Source of the DNA: Apricaphanius iberus
Taxonomy: Eukaryota; Chordata; Actinopteri; Cyprinodontiformes; Aphaniidae
NCBI GenBank assembly: GCA_028564705.1
Contig: JAPXFQ010001399.1
Span: 127,001 to 191,000 of the forward strand
Direction of reading: 5' to 3'
DNA length: 64,000 nucleotides
In this document: one piece after another, positions 52,466-63,670 of the stretch
How the letters are laid out: each line of letters begins with the position of its first letter
How positions within the stretch are numbered: position 1 is the stretch's first letter
The notes under the pieces: model-generated
What the model was told of the DNA's origin: nothing
Database searches by the model: none
The model's input: only the letters and a program-made list of their open reading frames with translations
Made by a program: the position numbers and the translations under genes

Positions 52466-53060
52466 ATTGGATGATATAAACAGTTTATACACCCTCGGCA
52501 GGGTCCTGGAGGGTGCGTGGCAGTTCGCCCAACCGTTCCACATGTGCTTCGTGGACTTGGATTGGCAGACCGGGGTGGTGGTCTGTCGTGGTGAAGAGAG
52601 AGATGAGCCGAAAGGCAAAGCTCTCAATTTACCGGTCGATCTACGTTCCTACCCTCATCTAGGGTCATGAACGCTGGGTGGTGACCGAAAGAACGAGATC
52701 GCGGATACAGGCGGCTGAAATGAGTTTCCTCCGTAGGGTGGCTGGGCTCTCCCTTAGAGATAAGGTGAGAAGCTCGGTCATCCGGAGGGGGCTCAGAGTA
52801 GAGCCGCTGCTCCTCCACATCGAGAGGAGCCAGTTGAGGTGGCTAGGGCATCTGGTCAGTATGCCTCCTGGACGCCTCCCTGGTGAGGTGTTCTGGGCAC
52901 GCTGTAGGGATTATTTCTCCCAGCTGGCCTGGGAATGCCTCAGGATTCCTCCCGAGGAGCTGGCCCAAGTATCTGGGGAGAGGGAGGTCTGGGTCTCTTT
53001 GCTTAGGCTACTGCCCCGCGACCCGACCCCAGATAAGCCGAAGATGATGGATGGATGGAT
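52466..53060 (+). pseudogene. RTE/Rex3-like LINE, C-terminal fragment, internally deleted
   Basis: An initial piece, GRVLEGAWQFAQPFHMCFVD (reverse transcriptase core), jumps by deletion to WVVTERTRSRIQAAEMSFLR then RVAGLSLRDKVRSSVIRRGL, EPLLLHIERSQLRWLGHLVS and MPPGRLPGEVFWARCRDYFS, the characteristic C-terminal region of a very common teleost LINE. It ends with RLLPRDPTPDKP and a (GATG)n tail at about 53043-53062. The family label (RTE/Rex3 or RTE-X) is by resemblance. A second fragment, from the endonuclease side, lies at 55437-55989. Confidence 0.75.
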
Positions 53061-53199
53061 AAACAGTTTAAGGTGTGGATATAAATTTAACCAACGGTAG
53101 TAATTTTGAATATACTGATGTAGGCAACAGATGTGCCAGATCTGATCAGGCGCCTTGAGCTTGCAGATAAAGTCACACCACGACAACGGCACTCAGACT

Positions 53200-53470
53200 A
53201 ACCTAATTGCGCCCCAATTTTAACCCTGCCAAGCACTATATATTAAAATTTAAAAGAAACATAAACGTTGATAACAGTTCCTGTAGGGATCATCGAAAAC
53301 ATGACTCATATTTTCTGGTAGTGCTCTTTTACACATAGTCTTTGGAAAGGGTTTAGCAGGTTGCAATTAAACATATTTAGAATGCTTTTCCCCTTACGAT
53401 ACAAAAAGGCTTCAGTTATTTCTCTTTTTTTTATATCCAAAAAAAGATGTGTTATAAAAAAAGATTTTTA
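53200..53470 (+). pseudogene. possible L1-type LINE C-terminal remnant
   Basis: In one frame GTIENMTHIFW then CSFTHSLWKGFSRLQLN resembles the His/Cys-containing tail region of L1-type ORF2 proteins. It is short, damaged and based on loose similarity only. Confidence 0.35.
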
Positions 53471-53529
53471 ACTTTACATCAAATCTATTTAAGGCTACCA
53501 ACCAAATGACTTCTAAGATCTAGTATAAT

Positions 53530-53975
53530 CTCTGTTTTATTCCTCACACACCATGCCACGAAGCAGTCCACCAGCTCTCTTTATTCAGCTTCTACTCCAT
53601 CTCTGAGTTTCAGGAGTTCAGGAGTTTCTGACAATGCAAATCGGGCTGAAGTGTTTTAAAAACACTTGAAGAATCAAAGAACAAAATTCTGACTTTGTTG
53701 CATGCTTTGTCCAGATGAGTGGGTTGGTTGAAGCTTAATTATGGCATCTTCAAGGCCAATTCCAAGACGATAAGCAATTGCAGTGCGTCCTGATAGGATC
53801 TACATTACTTACTGAGGTGGGGCAACAGAAGTCTATCCAGGACCTTCATGATGTGGGATGTCAGGGCCACAGGTCTATAGTCATTGATGACGATGAGTGA
53901 GTTTTCTTTGGTACTAGAACAAGGCAGGATGTCTTCCACAACACTCGAACCTTCTCCTGGGTTAACGTTTAGGGT
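53530..53975 (-). pseudogene. CR1/Rex1-like LINE reverse transcriptase fragment
   Basis: On the - strand: SSVVEDILPCSSTKENSLIV, then INDYRPVALTSHIMKVLDRL, LLPHLSK, FNQPTHLDKAC and VRILFFDSSSVF. It is closely related to the reverse transcriptase of the LINE at 22936-25620 (INDFRPVALTSHI…VRIMFFDFSSAF) but in opposite orientation and with stops and deletions. Confidence 0.8.
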
Positions 53976-55060
53976 TTCTTCACTTTCAGGTTTGTTTTTT
54001 TTACTTTGGTTGTAGTACTTACTTATTAACCAGTAGAGTTTTGGTAAACATTTATTCAGACATGGTGCTTGGTGGAATGCGACTCAAGTCTTTGCCTGTC
54101 TGAGATCATTTTTTTTCTTTTTTTAAACCAACAGCTGGCCCTAACCAGTTATTTTCATTTTTTTTTTTTTACTTCACGCACTGGGTGTCTGACACTTTCT
54201 TGCTGTAATTCATAAAAAAAGAAGTAGTGGTATTGTGACCTCACACTCACATTCGCTTGTTAGTCTTAAAAGAACACACTTGGCCAAAAACAATAAGCTG
54301 AGACAAAGGTTTTTATCAAAGATAACGAGTAGAGTTTATTTTACAATTCACAGCACCATGAATACAACATTTAATATAAACAAGGTCTTGTTATATGTAA
54401 AGATTCAAAAGCATATTTAAAACTGTACTTTAAGGTTTGGAGACAGTAGAAAGGCCCACACAATTTCCCTGTGGCAGAAAGTAAGGCAAACAAGCCGTTA
54501 GTCACAAACAGTGCCCCTTACAAAATAAAAATCATGCTTGCACAAAGAAAAACATTCCACAAACTATTAAAAGATTAAGGGGCAACCGTACTGATAGCTC
54601 AGGAGTTTAGTCAAGTCCCTTCAGCCACAATACCAAGTGCCACACCCCCCTTAGTTCAGCCACAGCTTGGATACAGAAGGACTTTCCATTTACAGATCAG
54701 CTGTGACAGGAATCCAGCACAATGAGAGAAAACAACACTGAACAAAAACAGCAGTGGAGGTACTTTCTTGTGCGTCCCACGGGCAGTGTATAAAAAAAAC
54801 AGACAGATCACTTGCACAGCGTCTGCACCGCAAACCCGAGGATGATCAGATCCTTCTACTATCCCTTTGCAGCACTTGCAGTGCTACTGCAGCTTGACAG
54901 CCAAAATGCCAGGAAAACCTCTTGCACAGCTATGCATGATCAGGGTTTTTAAAGGGTCACCCTAGCACAGGGGCGTGCCGCACCGCAGTACACTGTGGCA
55001 GATGACAGTTACAGTAAAAAACTATTACAAATGGATTAGCTACACAGACACACACACAGC
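53976..55060. other. unassigned intron sequence
   Basis: No gene or transposon structure recognised. There are several T-runs near 54118-54170. Confidence 0.45.
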
Positions 55061-55074
55061 CAATATAACACAAA

Positions 55075-55331
55075 ACAGACAGTTTTAAGATAAAGCCAGC
55101 TTGAAGAGGTGGGTTTTGACACTGTGACGGATGATCTGGCCAAGGGGAAGCATGTGAAGGGGGGGTGAAGAGGGGGGGCCTAGCACGGAACCATGGAGGA
55201 TGCCGTGTGTGACGGGGGAAGTGTGGGGGTACAGTTGTTGACAGAGACGAAGTGATGACGATTGGAGAGGTAGGAGGTGAACCAGAGGAGTGCTGTGCTG
55301 GAGATGACCATCTCCCTCCACTAAAGATCAA
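55075..55331 (-). pseudogene. L2-type LINE reverse transcriptase fragment, deleted
   Basis: On the - strand a damaged VTHGVPQGSVLG-like block (HGILHGSVLGP in one frame), then HMLPLGQIIR. It then jumps to SVKTHLFKLALS, which resembles the extreme C-terminus of L2 proteins. The intervening active-site region is deleted. Confidence 0.6.
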
Positions 55332-55436
55332 GAGAACTTCAGCAGTATGAAACTTTTTCAGCGGTGTTTTGTTGTTAGACTTCTGTGCTCATCATGGATT
55401 GTTGATAACGAACACCATGTTCTAGCATAAGGGTGT

Positions 55437-55989
55437 TCATGTGTGCACTTGGCACCAGGACACCCTAGGCCGCAGCTCGATGATCATCCTGGTTGTCGTT
55501 TCTTCTGACCTGCGGCCGCATGTTTTGGACACTCGGGTGAAGAGAGGGGCAGAGCTATCCACCGACCATTACCTGGTGGTGAGTTGGCTCCGGTGGTGGG
55601 GGAGGACGCCGGACAGACCTGGCAGGTCCAAACGTGTTGTGAGGGTCTGCTGGGAACGTCTGGCGGAGTCTCCTGTCAGAAGGGGTTTCAACTCTCACCT
55701 CCGGCTGAACTTCAAACAAGTCCCGGGGGAGGTTGGGGACATTTAGTCCAAATGGGCCATGTTCCGTGCCTCCATTGTCGAAGCGGCTGTCTGTAGTTGT
55801 GGCCGCAAGGTAGTTGCTGCCTGTCGCGGCGGCAACCCTCGAACCCGCTGGTGGACACCGGTGGTGAGGGTTGCTAGCAAGCTGAAGAAGGAGTCCTATC
55901 GGGCCTTCTTGGCCTGTGGGACTCCGGAAGCAGCTGATAGGTACCGGCAGGCCAAGCGGAGTGCGGCTCGGATGGTCGCTGAGGCATAA
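55437..55989 (+). pseudogene. RTE/Rex3-like LINE endonuclease-linker fragment
   Basis: CTWHQDTLGRSSMIILVVVS, SDLRPHVLDTRVKRGAELST and DHYLVVSWLRWWG are the end of the endonuclease domain (the STDH block is catalytic). It continues with RPGRSKRVVRVCWERLAESP, then after a stop KWAMFRASIVEAAVCSCGRK, GNPRTRWWTPVVRVASKLKK and ESYRAFLACGTPEAADRYRQ. This is the linker of the same common teleost LINE family whose C-terminus is at 52466-53060. The order (C-terminal piece first, endonuclease piece second, same strand) shows two separate copies. Confidence 0.8.
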
Positions 55990-56191
55990 ACTCGGGCGTT
56001 TTGGGCCACATCTGGATCATGAATGTGGGCAGGATGAGCTGCTGAGTTCTCGCGAGAGCTGTGCGTAAGTAAACATGGCGGTATACTGGTAAAATAAACA
56101 ATGTCAGGTAAAATAAGGCAATAATTTTGAACCAAACGCGGCTTCTGTCCGTTTAAACTAACCGTCAAATTATTTATTTCATCTAATCAAG

Positions 56192-57012
56192 ATGGACGAG
56201 GAAACATTGGATTCGCTGGAGTGCTACCTAGACGAGTGCTTTGAAAACATCGTTATGGGTAAGTCACGGAAACCTGCTTCGGATGCACCGACAGGTACTC
56301 CATCTCAGAAACGCACTCGCTCTGAGGCCAGCACTGCCACCAACTCGCCAGATGGAAGCTACGGCGACATCCTGGACTCAATAGATAAGAAGCTCTTGAG
56401 GCTCTACACAAAGAATTTCAGGCTCTGAGAGAATCTCTGGAATTCAGCCAACAAAAGGTAGCTTCGCTCGTTACAGAAAATCAAACACTGAAAGAAGACG
56501 TTAAAAGACTCGCCGAGGGGATGACGCAGCTGTCTGGAGAAAATAAAAGATTCAAGGAGTCAATCTTAGACATCCAGGCCCGATCCATGAGAGTTAATCT
56601 TGTCTTTTCTGGAATACCAGAGCAGGCTGAGGAAGACGCTGAAACAACCGTCCAACAGTTCATCCAACCTCAGCTGAAACTGCCAAGCGACATGGTTAAA
56701 AACATAACCTTCCATCGGGTTCACCGGCTCGGAGGTAAGAAACCCAATAACACCCGCCCGCGACCAATTGTTGCTAAATTTGAACACTTTAAACAGAAAG
56801 AACAGGTCAAAGGATGTGGGAGAGAGCTGCGGGGGACGAATTACAGCGTCAATGATCAATTTCCGAAAGAAATCCTGGACAGAAGACGCGTGTCATTTCC
56901 AGTTAGAAAGAAACATATTAGTGAGGGCTGTAAGGCTACAGTTACGGTAGATAAACTGTATGTTAATGGTCAGCTGTTTAGGGACCCTCAGGTTACTCTT
57001 TGGCTTTATTAG
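56192..57012 (+). pseudogene. L1-like ORF1 (coiled coil + RRM), one frameshift
   Basis: Starts MDEETLDSLECYLDECFENI. Near 56395 the frame must shift to continue EALEALHKEFQALRESLEFS, then SLVTENQTLKEDVKRLAEGM and LSGENKRFKESILDIQARSM, a heptad-rich coiled coil for trimer formation. From about 56590 the RNA-binding RRM-like and C-terminal domains follow: RVNLVFSGIPEQAEEDAETT, NITFHRVHRLGG, RPIVAKFEHFKQKEQVKGCG and YSVNDQFPKEILDRRR. It ends at a stop after 57009. This is the typical L1 ORF1 (transposase-22-like) chaperone of the element RNA. Only the single frameshift breaks it. Confidence 0.85.
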
Positions 57013-59193
57013 TCATATTTAACAGAGTCTAGATAGAAGTTGTTTTATCAGACAACTATAGCTTAAAGAAGCACAGCTCAGCAGGTTGTTTATATTTGTA
57101 AATGTGGGTAGGGGCAGGGCTGTGCACTAGATTGACTGCTTTATTTTTTCTTTTTTTTTCACATTCGTGTCACAAAATCTCTTTGACTTTTCTTCCTTTT
57201 TCTTTCACACACACAGACTTTTATCATGGCATATTCATGTTTTTCCATCATGCTATCATTCTTTACACACCTGTATGTTATGTTATTTCCCTCGCTTTAT
57301 CTCTGCTTCTGGATTTTCAATCAGGCAGCTCCATGGACAAACCAAGATTACACCTATATTCATCCTTGGCGATAGTAAATGTCTAATGTTTATCTTAGCT
57401 CCATGAATCCTGTAAAATTTCTAACATGGAATACTCACGGATCTGGCTCCAGAGATAAAAGGATTAAGATTTTCAACCATCTTAAAAGATTGAAGGCAGA
57501 TGTCGTCTTACTACAGGAGACTCATAAATCAAGCTCAACTGCTAATGATTTAAAAACACCGGAGTATCCTAATACATTTTCTTCATACTATAACTCTAGA
57601 CAACGAGGAGTAGCAATATTAATAAATAAAAACACTAATTTTAAAGTAATAGAGACAGTTACAGATCCAGAGGGTAGATTTATAATATTAAAACTATTTA
57701 TACATAACAAAAAGTTATGTATAGTTAGTGTATGTGGTCCAAATGTTGACGACCCCTCATTCTTTCATACTTTCTTCTCGGTTTTGGCTAATCACATGGA
57801 TTGCTCACTTTTTCTTGGGGGAGATTTCAACTTTGGATCAAATGAAGAAATAGACAGGCTCAGTACAGCAGGGACTCAGCGCAGCTGGCAATCCATAGAT
57901 ATAGTTAAACAGTACATAAGCGATTATGGACTTTGCGATGCATGGCGATCGCTTCATCCCAACGACAGAAAATACACTTTTTACTCAGATGTCCCTCATT
58001 CTTATTCTAGATTGGACTATTTGTTAGTCAGAGGCTCACTGTTGAATGACATTTCACACATTGATATACATCCTATAGTTATCAGGGATCACGCTCCTGT
58101 TTCTTTAAATTTAGCAAATAGAATAGCAACCCTTCAATATAAAAATTGGAGATTTAATACATCATTACTTAAGGATAGAAAATTTATTAAATATATTGAA
58201 AAAGAATGGGCTTCATACATGGAATTTAATGATCTCCCTGGTATGTCGCCATCCACTCTCTGGGAGGCAGGGAAAACTGTGATTAGAGTTAAAATAATTT
58301 TATTCTCATCAAATAAAATGAGAACAGAAAATAAACATATTCAAGAAATAGAAGAAACTATCAAATCATAAGAAGCTTCCCTGGATAAAGAGAGCTTAAG
58401 CAAAATACGGAAAGCAAAATTAGAATTAAATGAAATTATTAATAAACGGACGCAGTTCTTAATCCAAAGACTTCGAATGGAAAACTTTGAACATAGTAAT
58501 AATTCAGGTAGCTTCTTAGCTAATCAGTTAAAAATAAATAAAGAAAAAACAACTATATCTGCAATCAAAGACAAAATTGGGAATATAATATATGATCCTG
58601 AAAGAATAAACAACACATTCAAAGAATTTTACGAGACTTTATACACACTGGAGATAAACCCATCAAATAATGAAATTGAACAATTTCTGGATAAAATAAC
58701 TCTTCCTAAACTTTCAGACAGTCAAGCAAAGGCCCTGGATTCACCGCTAACAGTGTCTGAACTCCAGGAGGCCCTCCAATCCATGCCTAATAATAAAGCT
58801 CCAGGCCCAGATGGATTTCCAGGAGAGTTCTATAAAGAATTCTGAAAAATTCTGGCACCAACATTTCACATATTGTTACAGGAAACAAAGGAAAATGGTC
58901 GATTACCACCAAACATGAACACTGCCAACATCAATCTTCTATTACAACCAGGAAAAGACCTTATCTCTCCCACCAGTTATCGTCCCATTTCTCTTATCAA
59001 TGTTGATCTTAAAATAATTTGCAAAGCTCTTGCAAGAAGGATTGAGAAAATAAAACCTCTAATAATCCATCCTGATCAAACAGGTTTTATAAAAGGTAGG
59101 CTTTCTTCCACAAATTCACTTAGATTAATAGATTTAAAAAATATTCCTACTGTAAAAACGTCCAAACGAATATATTATCTTTAGATGCAGAAA

Positions 59194-59561
59194 GGGCTGC
59201 ACGGTGGCGCAGTGGTTAGCGCTGTTGCCTTGCAGCAAGAAGGTCGTGGGTTCGTATCCCGGCCCAGGGTCTTTCTGCATGGAGTTTGCATGTTCTCCCC
59301 GTGTATGCGTGGGTTCTCTCCGGGTACTCCGGCTTCCTCCCACAGTCCAAAAACATGCATGATAGGTGAATTGATCACTCTAAATTGTCCCTAGGAATGA
59401 ATGTGAGTGTGAATGGTTGTCTGTCTCTCTGTGTTGGCCCTGCAACAGACTGGCGTCCTGTTCAGGGTGTACCCTGCCTAACGCCTGATAATTGCTGGGA
59501 TAGGCTCCAGCTGCCCCGTGACCCTGAATTGGATAAGCGGTTAAGAAGATGGATGGATGGA
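59194..59561 (+). mobile_element. tRNA-derived SINE, full length, 12-bp TSD
   Basis: A 368-bp insertion in the L1-like ORF2 flanked by exact TAGATGCAGAAA copies (59182-59193 and 59562-59573). The A box TGGCGCAGTGGTTAGCGC (59205-59222) and B box GGGTTCGTATCCC (59248-59260) mark an RNA polymerase III promoter. The body contains TTTGCATGTTCTCCCCGTG and the end a (GATG)n tail. Truncated relatives occur at 13611-13696 and 49757-49890. Confidence 0.95.
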
Positions 59562-60587
59562 TAGATGCAGAAAAAGAATTTTATAGATTTAACTGGAAAT
59601 TTTTATTTGCAACCTTACATAAATTTGGGTTGAGTAATTCTTTTGTAAACTGGTTAAAAATATTATACAGCTCACCAAAAGCATGTATTAGGACTAATAA
59701 TCAAACATCATCAAGGTTTTTCCTTCAGAGAGGTACCAGGCAGGGATGTCCACTTTCTCTCTCCCTCTTTGCTATTTTTATTGAACCATTAGCAGCAGCA
59801 ATCAGGCAAAAATAATAATGTTAAAGGTATACAATGCAACAAAATAGAACATAAAATTAGTATGTATGCAGATGATGTACTACTCTTTCTACAGCATTCA
59901 CAAACTTCTTTCTCTCATGTAATTGAGTTGATAAAATCTTATTCAAGAGTTTCAGACTATTCCATAAATTGGTTAAAATCTACAGTCCTTCCAATAAACT
60001 GTTCTTTCCAGGGTCCCGTTGCTTTGCAACTCCGGTCGGGAAATATTACATATCTAGGTATCCATATCTCACCAAGACTGGCAGACGTATCAAAGCTAAA
60101 CTACGTCCAACTTTTAAAAAAAGTGGAAGATGATCTGGCAAGATGGAAATCCCTTCCAATATCACTTATTGGAAGGGTAGCTACAATAAAAATGATGGTT
60201 TTGCCTAGAATCAATTATTTATTCTCAATGATCCCAAGCAAACCATCACCTGATTGGTTTAGATCGCTGGACTCTTCTGTCTCTAAATTCCTTTGAGAAG
60301 ATAAACCCCCACGTATCAGCTTAAAAACACTGCAGAAGTCCAAAGATAAAGGAGGTCTAGACCTACCAATACATATCAAGATGGGTAAAACACAGTTCTC
60401 TCGATGAGTCCTGGGTAGATGTTGAACAGACACTATGCAATTACATAAAACATCAGATCTAGCATTTATTAGCTCAAATATAAAACAAAATGAATGTTTT
60501 AAAAGTATTAGAATCAGCTCCTCTCTGACAGCTTGGTGGGAATTTCTTAAAATGACAGAGACCTTACTAGTCCCATGCAGGCGTACA

Positions 60588-60800
60588 CCCATCTCTTATC
60601 CAAGAGGCTTCATGCTCTTCATAGGCTTCATGCTCGCCGCTGACCAGTCCCAGCCTGGTCAGCGGCGAGCATGAACTGATGAAGCCTCTTGGATAAGAGG
60701 TGAAACGTCTTCCAAGACAAATTACCAAGTCCAGTTGCGTTTGATTGAAATTTCCTTGAGATAACCATGACCTGGATGAATGAGAATATTCACAGGCTTA
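60588..60800 (+). mobile_element. foldback element copy, left arm truncated
   Basis: Same right arm (GGCGAGCATGAACTGATGAA … TTGAAATTTCCTTGAGATA) and same tail (ACCATGACCTGGATGAATGA … CACAGGCTTA) as the element at 4492-4786. The left arm is cut to about 60 bases and rearranged (AGGCTTCATGCTCTTCATAGGCTTCATGC). It replaces part of the C-terminal region of the L1-like ORF2, whose reading resumes immediately after CACAGGCTTA. A target-site duplication is not visible, so deletion accompanied insertion. Confidence 0.78.
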
Positions 60801-61237
60801 TCCTTCATAGAGTGCATTATACAGGCCAACGGATGTTCAAGATGTGTTTTACGCCATCTAATACCTGTTTCCAATGTACAAGCAATCTACCAGACAATTA
60901 TATTCATGCTCTTTGGTTCTGCCCACCTGTCAAGAAATATTGGTACCAGATATGTGAAGACCTAACAAAGTGTCTGAAATGTAATATCACACCTTCTCCC
61001 ACAGCTTGCTTACTGGAAAATTTAGATGAAGTTACCATGGATACAAAATCTATCCAATTAGTTCACATTGCCTTATGCAACGCTAAGAAAAATATCCTCT
61101 TGACCTGGAAAAATAAAAATACTCTCAATATTAATCAATATAGAGATCTCCTTCTGGAATACATTGGTCTAGAAACGGCTTCTGCCTCCACATCTGATCA
61201 ATCTATCTGGTCTCCCTTGATCAGCTCCATCACCTAG

Positions 61238-61790
61238 TGGGGTCTGGCCCTGGATTTTTTTCTGTGGGACACGGTTGCCGATGTGGAGTTTAAGGGTTGG
61301 TGGTGACTGCAAGGGGTCCTCGGGGTTGGGTCCGCTTGCGGTTGGGGCGGTAGGTGCCGTGGATCTCGCCTGGGGTGGGACTTTGGGGGCTTTGTGTGGT
61401 GACTCCTAGTGGCTGCATTCGGGGGGTCGTGCTGGCGGACACTGGTTAATGGCCTGGTGCTGTGCTGCTCTGGGGGGCGTCTGGGCTGGGCCTGGGGCTC
61501 GGGGCTCTGGGGCGGCGTGAGTTTAGCCCACCCTCTCCCCGTACATCCTCCCCCCCGTCCCAAGCGCATCCCATTCGGGAGAGCGCCTGTGCTAGATGGT
61601 AAAAGCCTCCCCGTCAACAAGAGAGGCCCCAAGCACCGCCAGCGTCCCGAGGTCCGGGGCATCTGAGTTGGTGCTGTGCCGGGTTCCGGCCTCAGCGCGG
61701 GGGCCCTCGGTGTTGAATCTGAGGATGAAACTCATCAGTTCATGGCTGGTGATGACAATCAGGTTACCACAGTGGGGATGGGCCAAGATG
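61238..61790 (+). other. GC-rich 3' region of the L1-like LINE
   Basis: Follows the ORF2 stop directly. Strongly G-rich on the + strand to about 61510, then C-rich. Long open frames here are compositional. Beyond about 61590 the origin is uncertain: it may still be LINE tail or an adjoining unknown element. Confidence 0.6.
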
Positions 61791-61867
61791 TTGCGGCTTA
61801 GTCCAGGGAAAGGTTAGGCACAGCAGCAAGGAAACTTGGAGCCAATCTGAGCAAAGAACTAAAATGG

Positions 61868-62296
61868 CGTTTCTAACCAATTTTTGGAAACTCCACATTT
61901 CTGCTTGCCACTCTCCTTGACCCCAGATATAAGGCCAGCTGTTTGCCAAACAATGTTGATGTGGAGGCACTGAAGAGGATATTACTCCTCAGAATGGAGC
62001 TCTGTGACCCTGTGGCTACACCTGCAAGAAACACAGAAGAGACACCTGCCCCCTGCAGCACTTCAGTCTTGTCTGCCAAAAATGAAATCGGCTTTTCCAA
62101 TGAGGACACATTTACCATCAGGTGATGTGGAGGCCTACCTGGCTCATGGGGACATCAGCCTTACCGATAACCCAGTGAAATACTGCTCAGGCAAGATTAG
62201 GGGCTTTTCACTGAAGCATCTCAATTGTCCACCTACAAGTCTTAGCGTGTTTTTAGCACAGCTGGAAATGTGGTCAGTCCACAGTGTGCAAACGTA
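61868..62296 (+). pseudogene. hAT transposase C-terminal remnant
   Basis: In shifting + frames: FLNSPHISACHSP-like text with DPRYK-like ACHSP…PRYKASCLPNNVDVEALKR, LLLRMELCDPVATPA and, after a stop and frame change, DVEAYLAHGDISLTDNPVKY resembling the beginning of the hAT dimerisation domain. The typical W of that domain is altered and the rest of the domain is absent. Only modestly supported. Confidence 0.6.
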
Positions 62297-63354
62297 GACC
62301 CTAGCACTACTGGTCTTCATTAAAGTCGATGCTGATCTGAAATACAGCATCGGACTATTTGATCCATAGAACACAGTCCCTCCGCCCCCTTCTCTCTCTT
62401 TCTCTTCCTCTGTTACTCACTTACTCAATCACTCACACACATACCTGGTGTGGAAATAAAAAAATAAAAAAGGACCAAAAAAAATCTCACTGATCATAAA
62501 AAATAAAAGTAAAGAAAAATAAAGTTACGTTGAGATGAAAACTCTTGTTCATTACATGTTTCTTCATAATTGCAACCACATGTGTTGTAATCATTGTTGC
62601 AAAACTTGTTCAGTATATAGTTTGTTTATTGTGATCAAAATCAATGATCTGAAGCTCAATGCTGATGCTGTTATGTAAATACTTTTCTAGTCAACAATAA
62701 ATATAACATTTTTTGATCAACACTTATCAATGGCACGCTTAAAATAACATACCAATTAAAGCCCCCCCCATTTTCAAGACAATACGGCCCACTTTCAGGT
62801 AAAATTCCGCCCACTTCCAGGTTAGGTCCCGCTCAGTCCGAGTGCAGATACAGATAGTTCATACAGATATAGATAATGCTAAACTTGCTCATCCCTTGTA
62901 CACACACACACACACACACACATATATGTATATATACATATATATATATTTTTTTTTCTGCATGTACAGTTTTGTTGCCTGCTTCTGTGTACTTCATTTG
63001 TTGTTATGTTGTATACTTACCATTTGTTCCATAAAGTTATTTTTTGTCTAGCCAATTATGTTGTGTAACGTCAGCATACAGCCATTCATGTAATACAACA
63101 AAATAGGCAGGCATGTGACCTTGAACAGATCTGGCTACCCAATCAAATGTTGTACTTGCACTGGCCTACTGCGTTTGCAAATATTGATGATGCCATCAAT
63201 GTGTGTATGTACTTTGAAGCAGGTATGCAAGGATCATATTTATATTTACACTAGATTTTGCAAGTTTAACATTTGTTTAAACTTTTCTTTTAACTTTGTA
63301 GAATATTTTTGCATATTTTTAACTAAAACTAAATTCTACATGTTTTTAATATGG
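62297..63354. other. unassigned sequence
   Basis: No gene. A C run lies near 62762-62769 and a GCCCACTTTCAGG / GCCCACTTCCAGG duplication near 62787-62822. The CA/TA microsatellite is listed separately. Confidence 0.45.
62898..62951. repeat. (CA)n(TA)n microsatellite
   Basis: About 12 CA units followed by a TATATGTATATATACATATATATATA stretch and a T run. Confidence 0.93.
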
Positions 63355-63362
63355 GTTACAAT

Positions 63363-63662
63363 TAGGGATGCAATGATACCACTTTTTCGAACCAATACGA
63401 TACAGACACCTGGATCAGAGTACTTGCCGATACCAAGTACCTATGTGGATACTTCTACGGCCCACTGAAACATCTCAATTGTCCACCTAAAAATTAAAGC
63501 AAAATTAAAATAAAAAATTATTTTCTGTGAAATTATTGCAGATTTGCCACATTTTAAGTATTGGTCTCTGGTACCTGTGTACTTTAACCGACACCGATAC
63601 GAGTACAATAGATGGTATCTGGGCTGATATCTGATACCAGTAGCAGTATCAGTGCATCCCTA
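63363..63662. mobile_element. hAT-type MITE, 300 bp, complete, 8-bp TSD
   Basis: Inverted ends TAGGGATGCA and TGCATCCCTA are flanked by GTTACAAT (63355-63362) and GTTATAAT (63663-63670), an 8-bp duplication with one change. The interior repeats GATACC/GGTATC motifs and has no gene. It belongs with the partial copy at 50257-50765. Confidence 0.88.
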
Positions 63663-63670
63663 GTTATAAT

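Larger units (their letters stand above)
57403..61237 (+). pseudogene. L1-like ORF2 endonuclease-reverse transcriptase (broken)
   Basis: Endonuclease: MNPVKFLTWNTHGSG, VVLLQETHK (catalytic Glu), FLGGDFNFGSNEEID, SRLDYLLVRGS and RDHAPVSLNL. A TAA stop at 58369 is followed in frame by KAKLELNEIINKRTQFLIQR and, after more linker, NNKAPGPDGFPGEFYKEF. A TGA at 58843 precedes SYRPISLINVDLKIICKALA and HPDQTGFIKGRLSS. A one-base frame change plus the SINE split the block LSLDAEKEFYRFNW at 59182-59590. Next are RGTRQGCPLSLSLFAIFIEP and MYADDVLLFLQHSQ with an intact YADD. The foldback element interrupts the C-terminus before LHRVHYTGQRMF and the CysHis tail (CFQCTSNLPDNYIHALWFCP). Non-functional. Confidence 0.87.
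56000..61790 (+). mobile_element. L1/Tx1-like LINE, near full length, multiply interrupted
   Basis: Leader from about 56000, ORF1 at 56192-57012, spacer with short open frames, ORF2 at 57403-61237, then a G-rich 3' untranslated region to about 61560-61790. A SINE (59194-59561) and a foldback element (about 60588-60800) inserted into ORF2. Several stops and frame changes add to the damage. Remnants similar in composition to its GC-rich 3' region occur at 34589-36292. The two-ORF design with coiled-coil ORF1 and the ORF2 motifs fit the teleost L1 group. The exact ends are not defined. Confidence 0.8.

Noticed and set aside
61234..61662. 142-codon Pro/Arg/His-rich frame on the - strand
   Set aside because: Antisense of the G-rich 3' region of the L1-like LINE; compositional artefact.
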